From contig NZ_FLQR01000009.1 of assembly GCF_900078385.1 (NCBI RefSeq), forward strand, positions 161,320 to 225,319: a stretch of 64,000 nt of DNA, written 5' to 3'. Position 1 is the stretch's first letter. Each line of letters starts with the position of its first letter. The notes under the pieces were generated by a model that saw only the letters and a program-made list of their open reading frames with translations, made no database searches and had not been told where the DNA came from. This DNA comes from an uncultured Microbacterium sp. (GTDB lineage: Bacteria > Actinomycetota > Actinomycetes > Actinomycetales > Microbacteriaceae). A program made the position numbers and the translations under genes. Of the stretch, positions 16,666 through 28,925 are shown one piece after another.

Positions 16666-18066
16666 ATGCCTCATTACGACGTCGTCATCCTCGGCGCCGG
16701 CCCCGGCGGGTATGTCGCGGCCGTCCGCTCTGCCCAGCTCGGCCTGTCCGTCGCCATCGTGGAAGAGAAGTACTGGGGCGGTGTCTGCCTCAACGTCGGC
16801 TGCATCCCCTCGAAGGCTCTTCTGAAGAACGCGGACCTCGCGCACACCTTCCTGCACAAGGCGGAGCTGTTCGGCATCCGCGGCGACGTCCAGTTCGACT
16901 ACGGGTCGGCATGGGACCGCAGCCGCAAGGTGGCGGACACGCACGTCAAGGGCATCCACTTCCTCATGAAGAAGAACAAGGTCACCGAGTACGAGGGCCG
17001 CGGGACGTTCCTGGATGCCAAGAGCCTCCAGGTCGCGAAGGCCGACGGGTCGAGCGAGACCATCACGTTCGACAACGCGATCATCGCGACCGGCTCGACC
17101 GTGCGACTGCTCCCGGGCGTCACGCTCAGCGACAACGTCGTCACGTACGAGGAGCAGATCCTCACGCGCGACCTGCCGAAGTCGATCGTCATCGTCGGCG
17201 CGGGCGCCATCGGCATGGAGTTCGCGTTCGTCATGACGAACTACGGCGTGAAGGTAACGATCATCGAGTTCCTCGACCGCGCGCTCCCCAACGAGGACGT
17301 CGAGGTCTCGAAGGAGATCCAGCGCCAGTACAAGAAGTACGGCGTCGAGATCCTCACCTCCACCAAGGTCGAGTCGGTCGTCGACTCCGGCGACAAGGTC
17401 ACCGTCAGCTACGCCGCGAACGCGGACGGTGCGAAGGGCTCGATCGAGGCCGACAAGGTGCTCATGTCGATCGGCTTCGCCCCGCGCATCGACGGGTTCG
17501 GCCTGGACAAGACCGGCGTGAAGCTCACCGACCGCGGCGCGATCGCGATCGACGACAACATGCGCACGAACGTCGACGGCATCTACGCGATCGGCGACGT
17601 GACCGCGAAGCTGCAGCTGGCCCACGTGGCCGAGGCGCAGGCCGTTGTCGCCGCCGAGACGATCGGCAAGGCGGAGACGCAGACGCTCGGCGACTACCGG
17701 ATGATGCCGCGCGCGACGTTCTGCTCGCCGCAGGTCGCCTCGTTCGGCCTCACCGAGCAGCAGGCGCGCGACGCCGGCTACGACGTGAAGGTCGCGAAGT
17801 TCCCGTTCAGCGCCAACGGCAAGGCCAACGGCCTCGGCGAGCCGATCGGCTTCGTCAAGCTCGTCGCCGACGGCGAGCACCTCGAGCTGCTCGGCGGCCA
17901 CCTCATCGGCCCGGACGTGTCCGAGCTGCTCCCCGAGCTGACCCTCGCGCAGAAGTGGGACCTCACGGCCCTCGAGGCGGCGCGCAACGTGCACACGCAC
18001 CCGACGCTGTCGGAGGCGCTGCAGGAGGCGTTCCACGGTCTCGCGGGACACATGATCAACCTCTGA
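16666..18066 (+). CDS. lpdA: dihydrolipoamide dehydrogenase (E3)
   Basis: FAD-dependent E3 subunit of pyruvate and 2-oxoglutarate dehydrogenase complexes; reoxidises dihydrolipoamide with NAD+. 466 residues with the FAD-binding [10 protein letters not shown] at the N-terminus, redox-active disulfide [13 protein letters not shown] (near 38-50), NAD-binding [15 protein letters not shown], and the C-terminal HTHPTLSEA His-Glu pair. Full length with no defects. A strong hairpin follows 40 bp after the stop. Its location 1.6 kb from the OdhI-type inhibitor gene is suggestive, because both act on 2-oxoglutarate dehydrogenase. Confidence 0.97.
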   Translation: MPHYDVVILGAGPGGYVAAVRSAQLGLSVAIVEEKYWGGVCLNVGCIPSKALLKNADLAHTFLHKAELFGIRGDVQFDYGSAWDRSRKVADTHVKGIHFLMKKNKVTEYEGRGTFLDAKSLQVAKADGSSETITFDNAIIATGSTVRLLPGVTLSDNVVTYEEQILTRDLPKSIVIVGAGAIGMEFAFVMTNYGVKVTIIEFLDRALPNEDVEVSKEIQRQYKKYGVEILTSTKVESVVDSGDKVTVSYAANADGAKGSIEADKVLMSIGFAPRIDGFGLDKTGVKLTDRGAIAIDDNMRTNVDGIYAIGDVTAKLQLAHVAEAQAVVAAETIGKAETQTLGDYRMMPRATFCSPQVASFGLTEQQARDAGYDVKVAKFPFSANGKANGLGEPIGFVKLVADGEHLELLGGHLIGPDVSELLPELTLAQKWDLTALEAARNVHTHPTLSEALQEAFHGLAGHMINL

Positions 18067-18106
18067 GCCACGCGCTCCGGGCGCTCAGGGTAACCTGGCT
18101 CCCACG

Positions 18107-18145
18107 ACTGACGCCGCCCCAACCGAAGCCGGGGGCGGCGTCAGT
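18107..18145. terminator. 14-bp hairpin between lpdA and the CYTH gene
   Basis: Perfect inverted repeat: arms 18107-18120 and 18132-18145 (ACTGACGCCGCCCC and its complement) around an 11-base loop, followed by GCTTT on the plus strand. It ends lpdA transcription. The right arm contains the stop codon of the convergent CYTH gene, so the hairpin is shared by both strands. Confidence 0.85.
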
Positions 18146-18815
18146 GCTTTCCGGGCGTGGGCGGCGTGGGCACCGCGCCGCCGAGGGTGCGCGCGAGCTT
18201 CGAGTCGGACGCCGCGACGCGGCCGCCGACGGCCTCGACGAGCGCGTCGGCGGCGGCGAACAGCTCGGCGCGGGCCGCGGGGTCGGTCGGCGCGGCGGGG
18301 CCGAGTTCGAGCTCCCATTCGCGCCACGACGCCGTCGCGCCGCGGCGGACGTCGGTGGCGTCCACCCGGTCGTCGACGAACTCCGCGACGACGCCGCCGG
18401 CGTCGTCGTACAGGGCGTAGGCCGTGCGCGCGTTGCGGATGCGGGCGAGCTGACGGAACGGCGGGGCCGCGACGCCGGCGAGGGCGGCGATGATCGCGTC
18501 GGGGACGACCGGATCCTCGCCGTCGGCCTCGTCGGCCTCCGCATCATCGAGGGGCCAGATGGTCTCGTGCTTGCCTTCGGCCGTCGACTGCTTGATGTGC
18601 CAGCCGGCATCGGGCCCGCCGGTGCGGCGGCGCAGCGCGGTCGCCGCACGGGCGAGCGCGCCGTCGTCGGTGTCGAGGTACCGGGCATCGAGCGCCCGCG
18701 GCTCGGGCTCGCCCTGGCGGGCGATGCCCGGCAGCGCGGTCCACTCCGGCAGCGGCGTGTCGGCCTCGACGTCGTACTTCCGCTCGATCTCGAGCGACCG
18801 CGCCGGACCGGTCAC
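18141..18815 (-). CDS. CYTH-domain protein
   Basis: 224 residues. The CYTH signature EIERKY is at residues 8-13. It is followed by the tunnel-fold acidic/basic strands LDARYLDTDDGAL, ALRRRTGG and WHIKQST, and the C-terminal EWELELGP. CYTH proteins bind triphosphates with divalent metal ions (inorganic triphosphatase or thiamine-triphosphatase-like); here that is inferred. There is no CHAD domain, so it is a short CYTH-only protein. The GTG start overlaps the preceding small gene by four bases (GTGA). The last codons lie in the terminator hairpin shared with lpdA. Confidence 0.88.
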   Translation of the reverse strand: MTGPARSLEIERKYDVEADTPLPEWTALPGIARQGEPEPRALDARYLDTDDGALARAATALRRRTGGPDAGWHIKQSTAEGKHETIWPLDDAEADEADGEDPVVPDAIIAALAGVAAPPFRQLARIRNARTAYALYDDAGGVVAEFVDDRVDATDVRRGATASWREWELELGPAAPTDPAARAELFAAADALVEAVGGRVAASDSKLARTLGGAVPTPPTPGKH

Positions 18816-19054
18816 AGCCCCCGGTCGTCCCGGTCGGCCTCGTCGCGCTCCGGGTCGATGTCGTCCTGCGCCTCGAGGAAGCGGAACGTGGCCTGCGTCG
18901 GCCCGTCGTGCGCGCCGGTGTTCTCCGGCGTCCCCTCGCGCGTGTAGACGACCTGCGTCTCGCTGTAGGGCAGGATCAGGCGATCCTGCGTCTCGTCGTC
19001 GATCGGAAGAACCTGCCCGTCGAGCGGGCCTCCCAGCAGTCGTGCGATAGCCAT
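18812..19054 (-). CDS. small hypothetical protein with GGPLDG motif
   Basis: 80 residues: MAIARLLGGPLDGQ at the start, then a short beta-rich domain containing VVYTREG and an acidic C-terminal tail. The ATG at 19054 is preceded by GGAGGTCACG. The GGPxDG start is seen in small unknown proteins of actinobacteria and their phages, but no function is established to my knowledge. Overlaps the CYTH gene and follows mmsA by 20 bp on the same strand, so it could be the tail of the mms transcript. Confidence 0.75.
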   Translation of the reverse strand: MAIARLLGGPLDGQVLPIDDETQDRLILPYSETQVVYTREGTPENTGAHDGPTQATFRFLEAQDDIDPERDEADRDDRGL

Positions 19055-19074
19055 CGTGACCTCCTGGGGCCAGC

Positions 19075-20583
<1,509 letters not shown>

Positions 20584-20598
20584 GGAGGTCTCCAGGGC

Positions 20599-21555
20599 TC
20601 AGGCGGACGCGGGGACGGATGCGGCGGACGGTGCGGCGTCGCGGGCGGGGTCGTAGCCGCGCAGCGTGCCGTCGGGGGATGCGAGCTTGGCGACGAGGGT
20701 GCAGTCCTTGCCGCCGAGGCCCTCGGCGATGAGCTCGTCGAGCTGTGCGAGGGCGAGCTCGGCGGCCGGCAGGTGGACGCCGGTCGCCTCCCCCGCCTGC
20801 ACGGCGAGACCGCAGTCCTTGCGGGCGAGGTCGACCGAGAAGGTCGGCTCGAAGTTGTTGTTCGCGGCGGCCTTCTCGACGACGCCGGGCACGGGGTACC
20901 ACGTGCGCATGGCCCAGGACGAGCCGGACGACACGCTCGCGACATCCCAGAACACCTTGGCGTCCAGGCCCAGCTGCTCGGCGAGCTGCGAGCCCTCCGA
21001 CATGGCCATGACCCCGATGAACAGCATCATGTTGTTGACGAGCTTCGCGGAGATGCCGGCGCCCGCCTCGCCGCACGGGATGACGTTGCCGGCCATCGGG
21101 ACGACGAGGTCGGCGGCCCGGGCGACGTCCTCGGGACGTCCGCCCAGCATGAAGGTGAGGGTGTGCGCCTCGGCGCCGGCCGTGCCGCCGGAGATGGGGG
21201 CGTCGACGAACGACAGACCGCGCGCGGTCGCCTCCTCGTGGCACCAGCGCGACGTCTCGACGTCGACGGTGGAGGTGTCCATGAGGAGCGTGCCGGGCGC
21301 CGCGTGTGCGAAGACGCCGTCATCCGAGCCGTACACCAGGCGGACGTGCTCGGGCTTGGGCAGCGACGTGAAGCAGGCGTCGGCGCCGTCGAGCGCCTCG
21401 CGGATCGAGCCGACGACCTGCACGCCGCGGGCGGCGGCGGCCTCGGCGGCGGCGGGGTTGACGTCGACACCGCGGACGGTGTGTCCGGCGGCGACGAGGT
21501 GGGCGGTCATGGGCGCGCCCATGTGGCCGAGTCCGATCCAGGCGATCGTGGACAT
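20599..21555 (-). CDS. mmsB: 3-hydroxyisobutyrate dehydrogenase
   Basis: NAD(P)-dependent oxidation of 3-hydroxyisobutyrate to methylmalonate semialdehyde, the substrate of MmsA encoded next. 318 residues: Rossmann motif GLGHMGAPM (residues 7-15), substrate block DAPISGGTAGAE, and the catalytic Lys in GAGISAKLVNNM. ATG 21555 is used because GGGAG precedes it and the Rossmann strand begins at once; the frame opens ten codons earlier. Confidence 0.95.
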   Translation of the reverse strand: MSTIAWIGLGHMGAPMTAHLVAAGHTVRGVDVNPAAAEAAAARGVQVVGSIREALDGADACFTSLPKPEHVRLVYGSDDGVFAHAAPGTLLMDTSTVDVETSRWCHEEATARGLSFVDAPISGGTAGAEAHTLTFMLGGRPEDVARAADLVVPMAGNVIPCGEAGAGISAKLVNNMMLFIGVMAMSEGSQLAEQLGLDAKVFWDVASVSSGSSWAMRTWYPVPGVVEKAAANNNFEPTFSVDLARKDCGLAVQAGEATGVHLPAAELALAQLDELIAEGLGGKDCTLVAKLASPDGTLRGYDPARDAAPSAASVPASA

Positions 21556-21678
21556 GAAGGAGCTCCCTGCAGCATCGAAGGTCACCGGCGGGTCGTCCTC
21601 GACCGCGCCGCACCCCCAGGCTAAGCAGGTCCTGGGTGCAGATCAACGCACAAGGCCGCGGCAATCTTGCACTCGCGC

Positions 21679-21694
21679 TGTGCACTGGTGCACA
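21679..21694. promoter_or_regulatory. perfect palindrome in mmsB/LysR divergent promoter
   Basis: TGTGCAC-TG-GTGCACA, a 16-bp perfect inverted repeat, lies 9 bp before the LysR ATG and about 125 bp before mmsB. More TGCAC/GTGCA half-sites occur upstream (near 21637 and 21669). Position and symmetry fit an autoregulatory LysR site that also controls mmsBA. Confidence 0.6.
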
Positions 21695-21703
21695 CTCAGG
21701 GCC

Positions 21704-22609
21704 ATGCCCGCCGCTTCGCAGGAGCCACCGCTCGATGCCCTCATGACATTCCTCGCCGTCGCGCGCCTCGGGCGCTACACGGCGGCGGCCGAGGTGCTCG
21801 GGGTCAACCATTCCACCGTGTCTCGGCGCATCGCCGCACTCGAGCACGCGATGGGCGGCCGGGTCCTCGTCCGGACCGCCGGCGGATGGGAGGTCACCGA
21901 CCTCGGTCGCCGCGCCGTGGCCATCGCGCAGCGCATCGAGGGGTCGCTCCGCGAGCTCGTCGCCGACGACGACGGCGACGCCGTGCACGGGATGGTGCGG
22001 ATCGCGGCGCCGGAGGCGTTCACATCGGTGTTCCTCGTGCCTGCCATGACCGCGCTGCGCGAGCGGCATCCGCGGCTCGCCGTCGAGCTGCTCGCGGCGA
22101 CGCGGCGCGCGCAGCAGAACCGCTCCGGCGTCGACCTCGAGATCGTCGTCGGCCGCCCGCAGGTGCTGCGGGCGTACGCGACCCCGCTGTGCTCCTACGA
22201 CCTGCGGCTCTACGCGACCGCGGAGTACCTGGCCGCCCACGGCGAGCCGAAATCCCTCGCGGATCTCGCCGATCATCCGCTGGTCTACTACGTCGAGTCG
22301 TCGTTGCAGGTCGACGAGCTCGACCGCGCGATCCAGGAGCTGCCGGCCTCTCCCCCGTCGATCCGCTCGACGAGCGTCTTCGCGCACGTCGCGGCGACGG
22401 CGGTCGGGGCGGGCATCGGCATCCTGCCCGACTTCCTCGGCGATGCAGACGCGCGGCTCGTCCCGGTGCTCGCCGGCGTGTTCTCGCATCCGCTCGCCTA
22501 CTGGGCGGTCGCGCGCGACGAGGGCCCGCGCAACCCGGCGGTCGCGGAGACGCTCGCGGCGATCACGGCGCACATCCGGACGGTCCAGGGCGGCACGGCG
22601 CCCGCCTAG
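21704..22609 (+). CDS. LysR-family transcriptional regulator
   Basis: 301 residues: N-terminal winged HTH (LDALMTFLAVARLGRYTAAAEVLGV, then STVSRRIAALE, residues about 10-50) and a periplasmic-binding-like effector domain from about 90 onward (GMVRIAAPEAF). Divergent from mmsBA and separated by 148 bp with a palindromic site, so it most likely senses a valine-catabolic intermediate and activates that operon; this is inference from position. The start MPAASQEPP is the first Met after the palindrome. Confidence 0.92.
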   Translation: MPAASQEPPLDALMTFLAVARLGRYTAAAEVLGVNHSTVSRRIAALEHAMGGRVLVRTAGGWEVTDLGRRAVAIAQRIEGSLRELVADDDGDAVHGMVRIAAPEAFTSVFLVPAMTALRERHPRLAVELLAATRRAQQNRSGVDLEIVVGRPQVLRAYATPLCSYDLRLYATAEYLAAHGEPKSLADLADHPLVYYVESSLQVDELDRAIQELPASPPSIRSTSVFAHVAATAVGAGIGILPDFLGDADARLVPVLAGVFSHPLAYWAVARDEGPRNPAVAETLAAITAHIRTVQGGTAPA

Positions 22610-22619
22610 ACTTCTGCTG

Positions 22620-23351
22620 ATGAAGCCTTTCCTGCTCCTCGCGACGCGGTCCGAGGACGTCCCCGCGGATGAGGAGTACGGGCTCTTCCTGCGCTACACG
22701 GGTCTCGACGAGCGCGACCTCATCCGGGTGCGGATGGAGGCGGGCCCGCTGCCGCCGGTCGACCTCGACGCACTGTCCGGCATCTTCGTGGGCGGCGGAC
22801 CGTTCAACGCGTCCGATCCGCCGGCGAGCAAGTCGCCCGTGCAGCACCGGGTGGAGGCCGAGTTCGCCGCTCTCCTCGATCGCGTCGTGGCCCGCGACTT
22901 CCCGTTCCTGGGCGCCTGCTACGGCGTCGGCACGGTCGGCGCGCACCAGGGCGCCGTCATCGACCGCACCTTCCGCGAGCCGATCTCGGTGATCGAGGTC
23001 ACGCGTACCGACGAGGGGCGCGGGGACGCGCTGCTGGCCGCCCTCCCCGACACCTTCACGGCGTTCGTCGGGCACAAGGAGGCCATCAGCGTCCTGCCGC
23101 CGTCGGCGACGCTGCTCGCGACGTCGCCGGGGTGCCCCGTGCAGATGTTCCGGGTCGGGCAGAACGTCTACGCGACGCAGTTCCACCCCGAGCTGGACGT
23201 CGAGGGCATCACGACCCGCATCCACGCCTACGCCGGGCACGGGTACTTCGAGGGCCACGAGCTGCAGGACACCCTGACGGCCGTGCGGCGGATGCCGGTG
23301 ACGCAGACCGGCGAGATCCTCCGCGCCTTCGTCGAGCGCTACGCGCGCTGA
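22620..23351 (+). CDS. class I glutamine amidotransferase-like protein
   Basis: 243 residues of the stand-alone GATase1 fold related to GMP synthase amidotransferase domains. The nucleophile elbow is GACYGVG (Cys near 101) and the catalytic His-Glu pair is in FHPELD near residue 187. An oxyanion-strand Gly cluster (FVGGGP) lies near 60. It begins 10 bp after the LysR stop. No synthetase partner is beside it, so it could be a hydrolase acting on a gamma-glutamyl or similar compound; the substrate is unknown. Confidence 0.88.
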   Translation: MKPFLLLATRSEDVPADEEYGLFLRYTGLDERDLIRVRMEAGPLPPVDLDALSGIFVGGGPFNASDPPASKSPVQHRVEAEFAALLDRVVARDFPFLGACYGVGTVGAHQGAVIDRTFREPISVIEVTRTDEGRGDALLAALPDTFTAFVGHKEAISVLPPSATLLATSPGCPVQMFRVGQNVYATQFHPELDVEGITTRIHAYAGHGYFEGHELQDTLTAVRRMPVTQTGEILRAFVERYAR

Positions 23352-23377
23352 CCGCGGCTTCGCCGCCGCTCCCCCGG

Positions 23378-25885
<2,508 letters not shown>

Positions 25886-25914
25886 GCTTAGACGGTACAC
25901 ACTGCGTCTGAGAA

Positions 25915-25930
25915 CTGTGACCGTTCACAG
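25915..25930. promoter_or_regulatory. palindrome just upstream of glgP
   Basis: CTGTGA-CCGT-TCACAG: perfect 6-bp arms with a 4-bp spacer, 15-30 bp upstream of the first possible glgP start. It resembles a CRP/GlxR site (TGTGA-N6-TCACA) but the spacer is 4, not 6, so a canonical CRP-type protein is unlikely to fit. Possible operator for a sugar-responsive regulator. Confidence 0.5.
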
Positions 25931-25956
25931 CGGGATTACCCGAGATGTTTACATCA

Positions 25957-26012
25957 CCGTGATGTCGTCACTGTGATGTCGTCACCGTCATGTCGTGACT
26001 GTCATGTCATCA
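25957..26012. repeat. four tandem copies of a 14-bp repeat upstream of glgP
   Basis: Four adjoining 14-bp units (25957-25970, 25971-25984, 25985-25998, 25999-26012) following the pattern CYGTSATGTCRTSA. Copies 1 and 2 differ at one base; copies 3 and 4 differ at two to four. The last unit contains the stop codon of the yihY gene. Internal symmetry (GTGA-N5-TCAC, and CATCAC-C-GTGATG at its left edge) allows hairpins. It fills the yihY-glgP gap. Confidence 0.85.
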
Positions 26013-27020
26013 CCCGGACGCGGCCGCGGCCTTGCGGCGCTCCTCGGCCTCGGCCGTCCGCGCCGCGCGCAGCTCGTCGGTCGCGAGCTGGACGGCGTCC
26101 TCGGCCTTGCGCACGCGGCGCTGGACGAACGTCTTCGCGCCGTAGCGGGCGCGGACCCGGTCGGCATCCTCTTCGACGCCCGTCACGATGTACGACGTCG
26201 CGATGAGGATGACCTGGGCCGACAGGTTGAACCACAGCAGCAGCGCGATGAGCGATGCGAACGAGGCCAGGAGCGGGTTCGAGCCGGCACCGCCGACGAA
26301 GAGGCCGGACAGCTGCTGCAGGACGGTGAGCCCGACGCCGCCGAGCAGCGACCCGACGACGATGGTGCGGGCGCGGGCCTTCACACCGGAGAGGACGCGG
26401 AAGAGGACGGCGATCGCGATGACGTCCAGGAGGAAGGTGACGACGATCGTGAGCGACCGCCCGCCGAAGACGATGAGCGGGTGGTCCGCGGACAGCCCCA
26501 GGAGATCGCCGAGGAGGCCGAGACCCGCCGCCCCGACGAACGTGACGCCGGCCGACGCGCCGAGGGCGGCACCGATCCCGATCGCGAGGGCGAGGTTGCG
26601 CAGTATCACCCAGACGAAGAGGGTGTCGTCGGTGAGCTTGTCGGCGATCACGCGCATGGCCGTGCGGAGCGACCCGATGGCGCCGATCGCGGCTCCGATG
26701 AGACCGACGGCGGAGAGGATGCCGGCGAGCGACAGGCTCAGCGGGGCGCTCACCGCGGCGGGGTCGATGAGGCCGTTCTCGCCGACGAGGCCGGGGATGA
26801 CGTTGTCGACGGCGTCGACGAGCGCATCCATCGCCTGCGGGTTGCCGGCGAGCCACAGCCCGGCGATCGAGAACCCGAGGAGCACGCCCGCGAAGACGCT
26901 GAAGAGCGTGCGATAGGTGACGCTGTCGGCGAGCATCGGGCCGCGATGCTCGCTGTATCGGAGGTAGGCCCGCACGATCTTCCGAGAGAGGACCCAGGCG
27001 GTGATGCGCTGCAGGTTCAT
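26010..27020 (-). CDS. YihY/virulence factor BrkB family membrane protein
   Basis: 336 residues with about six membrane helices. The N-terminal part has RAYLRYSEHRGPMLADSVTYRTLFSVFAGVLL, typical of the YihY/UPF0761 family, and the second half ends with the conserved block LLLWFNLSAQVILIATSYI. The C-terminal 60 residues are charged, cytoplasmic and Ala/Glu/Arg-rich. No biochemical role is established for this family. Divergent from pilB across 157 bp and followed by the tandem repeat array. Confidence 0.9.
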   Translation of the reverse strand: MNLQRITAWVLSRKIVRAYLRYSEHRGPMLADSVTYRTLFSVFAGVLLGFSIAGLWLAGNPQAMDALVDAVDNVIPGLVGENGLIDPAAVSAPLSLSLAGILSAVGLIGAAIGAIGSLRTAMRVIADKLTDDTLFVWVILRNLALAIGIGAALGASAGVTFVGAAGLGLLGDLLGLSADHPLIVFGGRSLTIVVTFLLDVIAIAVLFRVLSGVKARARTIVVGSLLGGVGLTVLQQLSGLFVGGAGSNPLLASFASLIALLLWFNLSAQVILIATSYIVTGVEEDADRVRARYGAKTFVQRRVRKAEDAVQLATDELRAARTAEAEERRKAAAASG

Positions 27021-27125
27021 CGCGCCAGGCTATCGACGCACCGCGGGCGGGCAGCGGGGGTTGACAGGGCCGTGGGGGCTCGCGCCGCTTTCTCATCCGT
27101 CACGGAGGTCACATGAATCTCACTA

Positions 27126-27155
27126 TTCACATCCGTGCCACGAGCCGCATAGGAT
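27126..27155 (+). promoter_or_regulatory. sigma70-type promoter for pilB
   Basis: TTCACA (27126-27131), 18-bp spacer, TAGGAT (27150-27155). The expected start of transcription is near 27162, about 16 bases ahead of the GTG, with the purine-rich AGGGGAAGGGG ribosome site in between. Match is 5/6 and 4/6 to consensus. Confidence 0.55.
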
Positions 27156-27177
27156 AACCCCAGGGGAAGGGGAATTG

Positions 27178-28848
27178 GTGAAGGGACTCGCCGAGACCCT
27201 CGTGCGCAGTGGGATCATCCGCGCCGAGGACATGTGGGACGCTGTCGCGCAGTTCGGCGACGGTCCCGAGCTCCGCCAGCAGCTCGTCGCCGCGCGCCTC
27301 GCCACCGAGACGCAGATCGCGGAGGGCATCGCCGCCCAGACCGGCTTCCCGTTCGTCGACCTCGGATCGGCCGGCCTCACCGCCGAGACGATCACCACCG
27401 TCCCGGCATCCCTCTGCCGCCGCTATCACCTCATCCCGGTCGAGCGCGGACGCCGGAGCCTCACGATCGGGATGCTGGATCCCACCGACCTCATCGCGAT
27501 CGACGATGTCGCCACAGCGACCGAGCTGAACATCCGGCCCGTCGTGGTCGCCGCCGATGCGCTGGAGGCCATGTTCGGCCGGTTCCTGCGGTCGGACGAG
27601 GAGCTCATCGACCTGTCGGAGCAGATCGGCGAGATCGCCGCCGCCGACTCCGGGCCGTCGGCGACGGAGTCGATCGAGGAGGGCGTCGACGATGCCCCCG
27701 TCGTGCGGTTCGTGAACCTGCTCATCGCACAGGCCATCAACGACCGGGCGAGCGACATCCACATCGAGCCCGGCGAGCGGCAGCTCACGGTAAGGTACCG
27801 CATCGACGGCGTGCTGCACGAGATGCAGCGGGCCGACCGCGCCATCCAGGACGGCGTGCTGTCGCGCCTGAAGATCATGGCCGCCGTCGACATCGCCGAG
27901 CGTCGCAAGCCGCAGGACGGTCGCCTCTCAGTGCACCATGACGGCCGCCAGATCGACCTGCGCCTCGCGACGCTGCCGACGGTGTGGGGCGAGAAGATCG
28001 TCATGCGCATCCTGGACAGCTCGGCGCAGTCGCTGACGATGGGCGACCTGCGCTTCTCGATGCGCAACGAACAGCGCTTCCGCGGGGCGATCACCCGCCC
28101 GCACGGCATGGTGCTCGTGACGGGTCCCACGGGGTCGGGCAAGTCGACGACCCTCTACACGGCGCTCAACACCGTCGCGAACCCTCGCATCAACGTCATC
28201 ACCGTCGAGGACCCCGTCGAGTACCGGATGGCCGGCATCAACCAGGTGCAGGTGAACCCGCGCGCCGGGATGACGTTCCAGGCGGCGCTGCGGTCGATCC
28301 TCCGCTCCGACCCCGACGTCGTGCTCGTCGGCGAGATCCGCGACCAGGAGACGGCGACGATCTCGATCGAGGCGGCGCTGACCGGTCACCTCGTCCTGTC
28401 GACGCTGCACACGAACGATGCGCCGAGCGCGCTGACCCGCCTGACGGAGATCGGCTGCGAGCCCTTCCTCGTGGGGACCGCCCTGACCGCCGTCGTCGCG
28501 CAGCGCCTCGCGCGGCGGCTGTGCGTGCGGTGCCGGGAGTCGTACACCGAGTCGCGTGACGTCCTGTCGTCGGTGAAGTTCCCGCACAACCCGCTCGACC
28601 CGCCCGTGCTGTATCGCGCTGTCGGGTGCTCGGACTGCTCCGGCACCGGCTACCGCGGCCGTGTCGCACTGCACGAAGTCATGGAGGTCACCGAGAGGCT
28701 GGAGCAGCTCGTGGTGGGTCACGCGACCGGCACCGAGATGCGTCAGGCTGCGCTCGAGGAGGGCATGATCCCCCTCCGCGAGGACGGCTTCAGCAAGGTC
28801 CTCGAGGGCACGACGACCATCGAGGAAGTGCTGCGCGTCTCGATCTGA
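27178..28848 (+). CDS. pilB: type IV pilus assembly ATPase PilB
   Basis: Hexameric ATPase that powers pilus extension. 556 residues: an N-terminal MshEN/GspE-N domain (about 1-140), Walker A GPTGSGKSTT (about 316-325), Asp box and Walker B DPDVVLVGEIRD (about 378-389), HTND His box, and a four-Cys zinc site formed by CVRC (448-451) and CSDC (483-486). GTG 27178 follows AGGGGAAGGGG; the longer open frame upstream is not family-like. It is the only pilus gene on the plus strand and runs head-on into pilC. Confidence 0.95.
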   Translation: MKGLAETLVRSGIIRAEDMWDAVAQFGDGPELRQQLVAARLATETQIAEGIAAQTGFPFVDLGSAGLTAETITTVPASLCRRYHLIPVERGRRSLTIGMLDPTDLIAIDDVATATELNIRPVVVAADALEAMFGRFLRSDEELIDLSEQIGEIAAADSGPSATESIEEGVDDAPVVRFVNLLIAQAINDRASDIHIEPGERQLTVRYRIDGVLHEMQRADRAIQDGVLSRLKIMAAVDIAERRKPQDGRLSVHHDGRQIDLRLATLPTVWGEKIVMRILDSSAQSLTMGDLRFSMRNEQRFRGAITRPHGMVLVTGPTGSGKSTTLYTALNTVANPRINVITVEDPVEYRMAGINQVQVNPRAGMTFQAALRSILRSDPDVVLVGEIRDQETATISIEAALTGHLVLSTLHTNDAPSALTRLTEIGCEPFLVGTALTAVVAQRLARRLCVRCRESYTESRDVLSSVKFPHNPLDPPVLYRAVGCSDCSGTGYRGRVALHEVMEVTERLEQLVVGHATGTEMRQAALEEGMIPLREDGFSKVLEGTTTIEEVLRVSI

Positions 28849-28876
28849 GTCGGGGCGTGGGTGCCTGCCAAAGGAA

Positions 28877-28913
28877 GACGGGGCGCAGGACGTCCCCAGT
28901 CCCGCACCCCGTC
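28877..28913. terminator. bidirectional hairpin between pilB and pilC
   Basis: Ten-base arms 28877-28886 (GACGGGGCGC) and 28904-28913 (GCACCCCGTC), one G-T type mismatch, 17-base loop with an inner GGAC/GTCC pairing. It sits 29 bp after the pilB stop and 13 bp from the pilC stop, so it can end transcription from both sides. Confidence 0.7.
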
Positions 28914-28925
28914 CGTTCGTGGGGG

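Noticed and set aside
15154..18051. 965-codon minus-strand frame opposite CopC and lpdA
   Set aside because: Antisense shadow with repetitive His/Arg/Asp-rich translation; the real minus-strand gene in this area is only the Csp gene in another frame.
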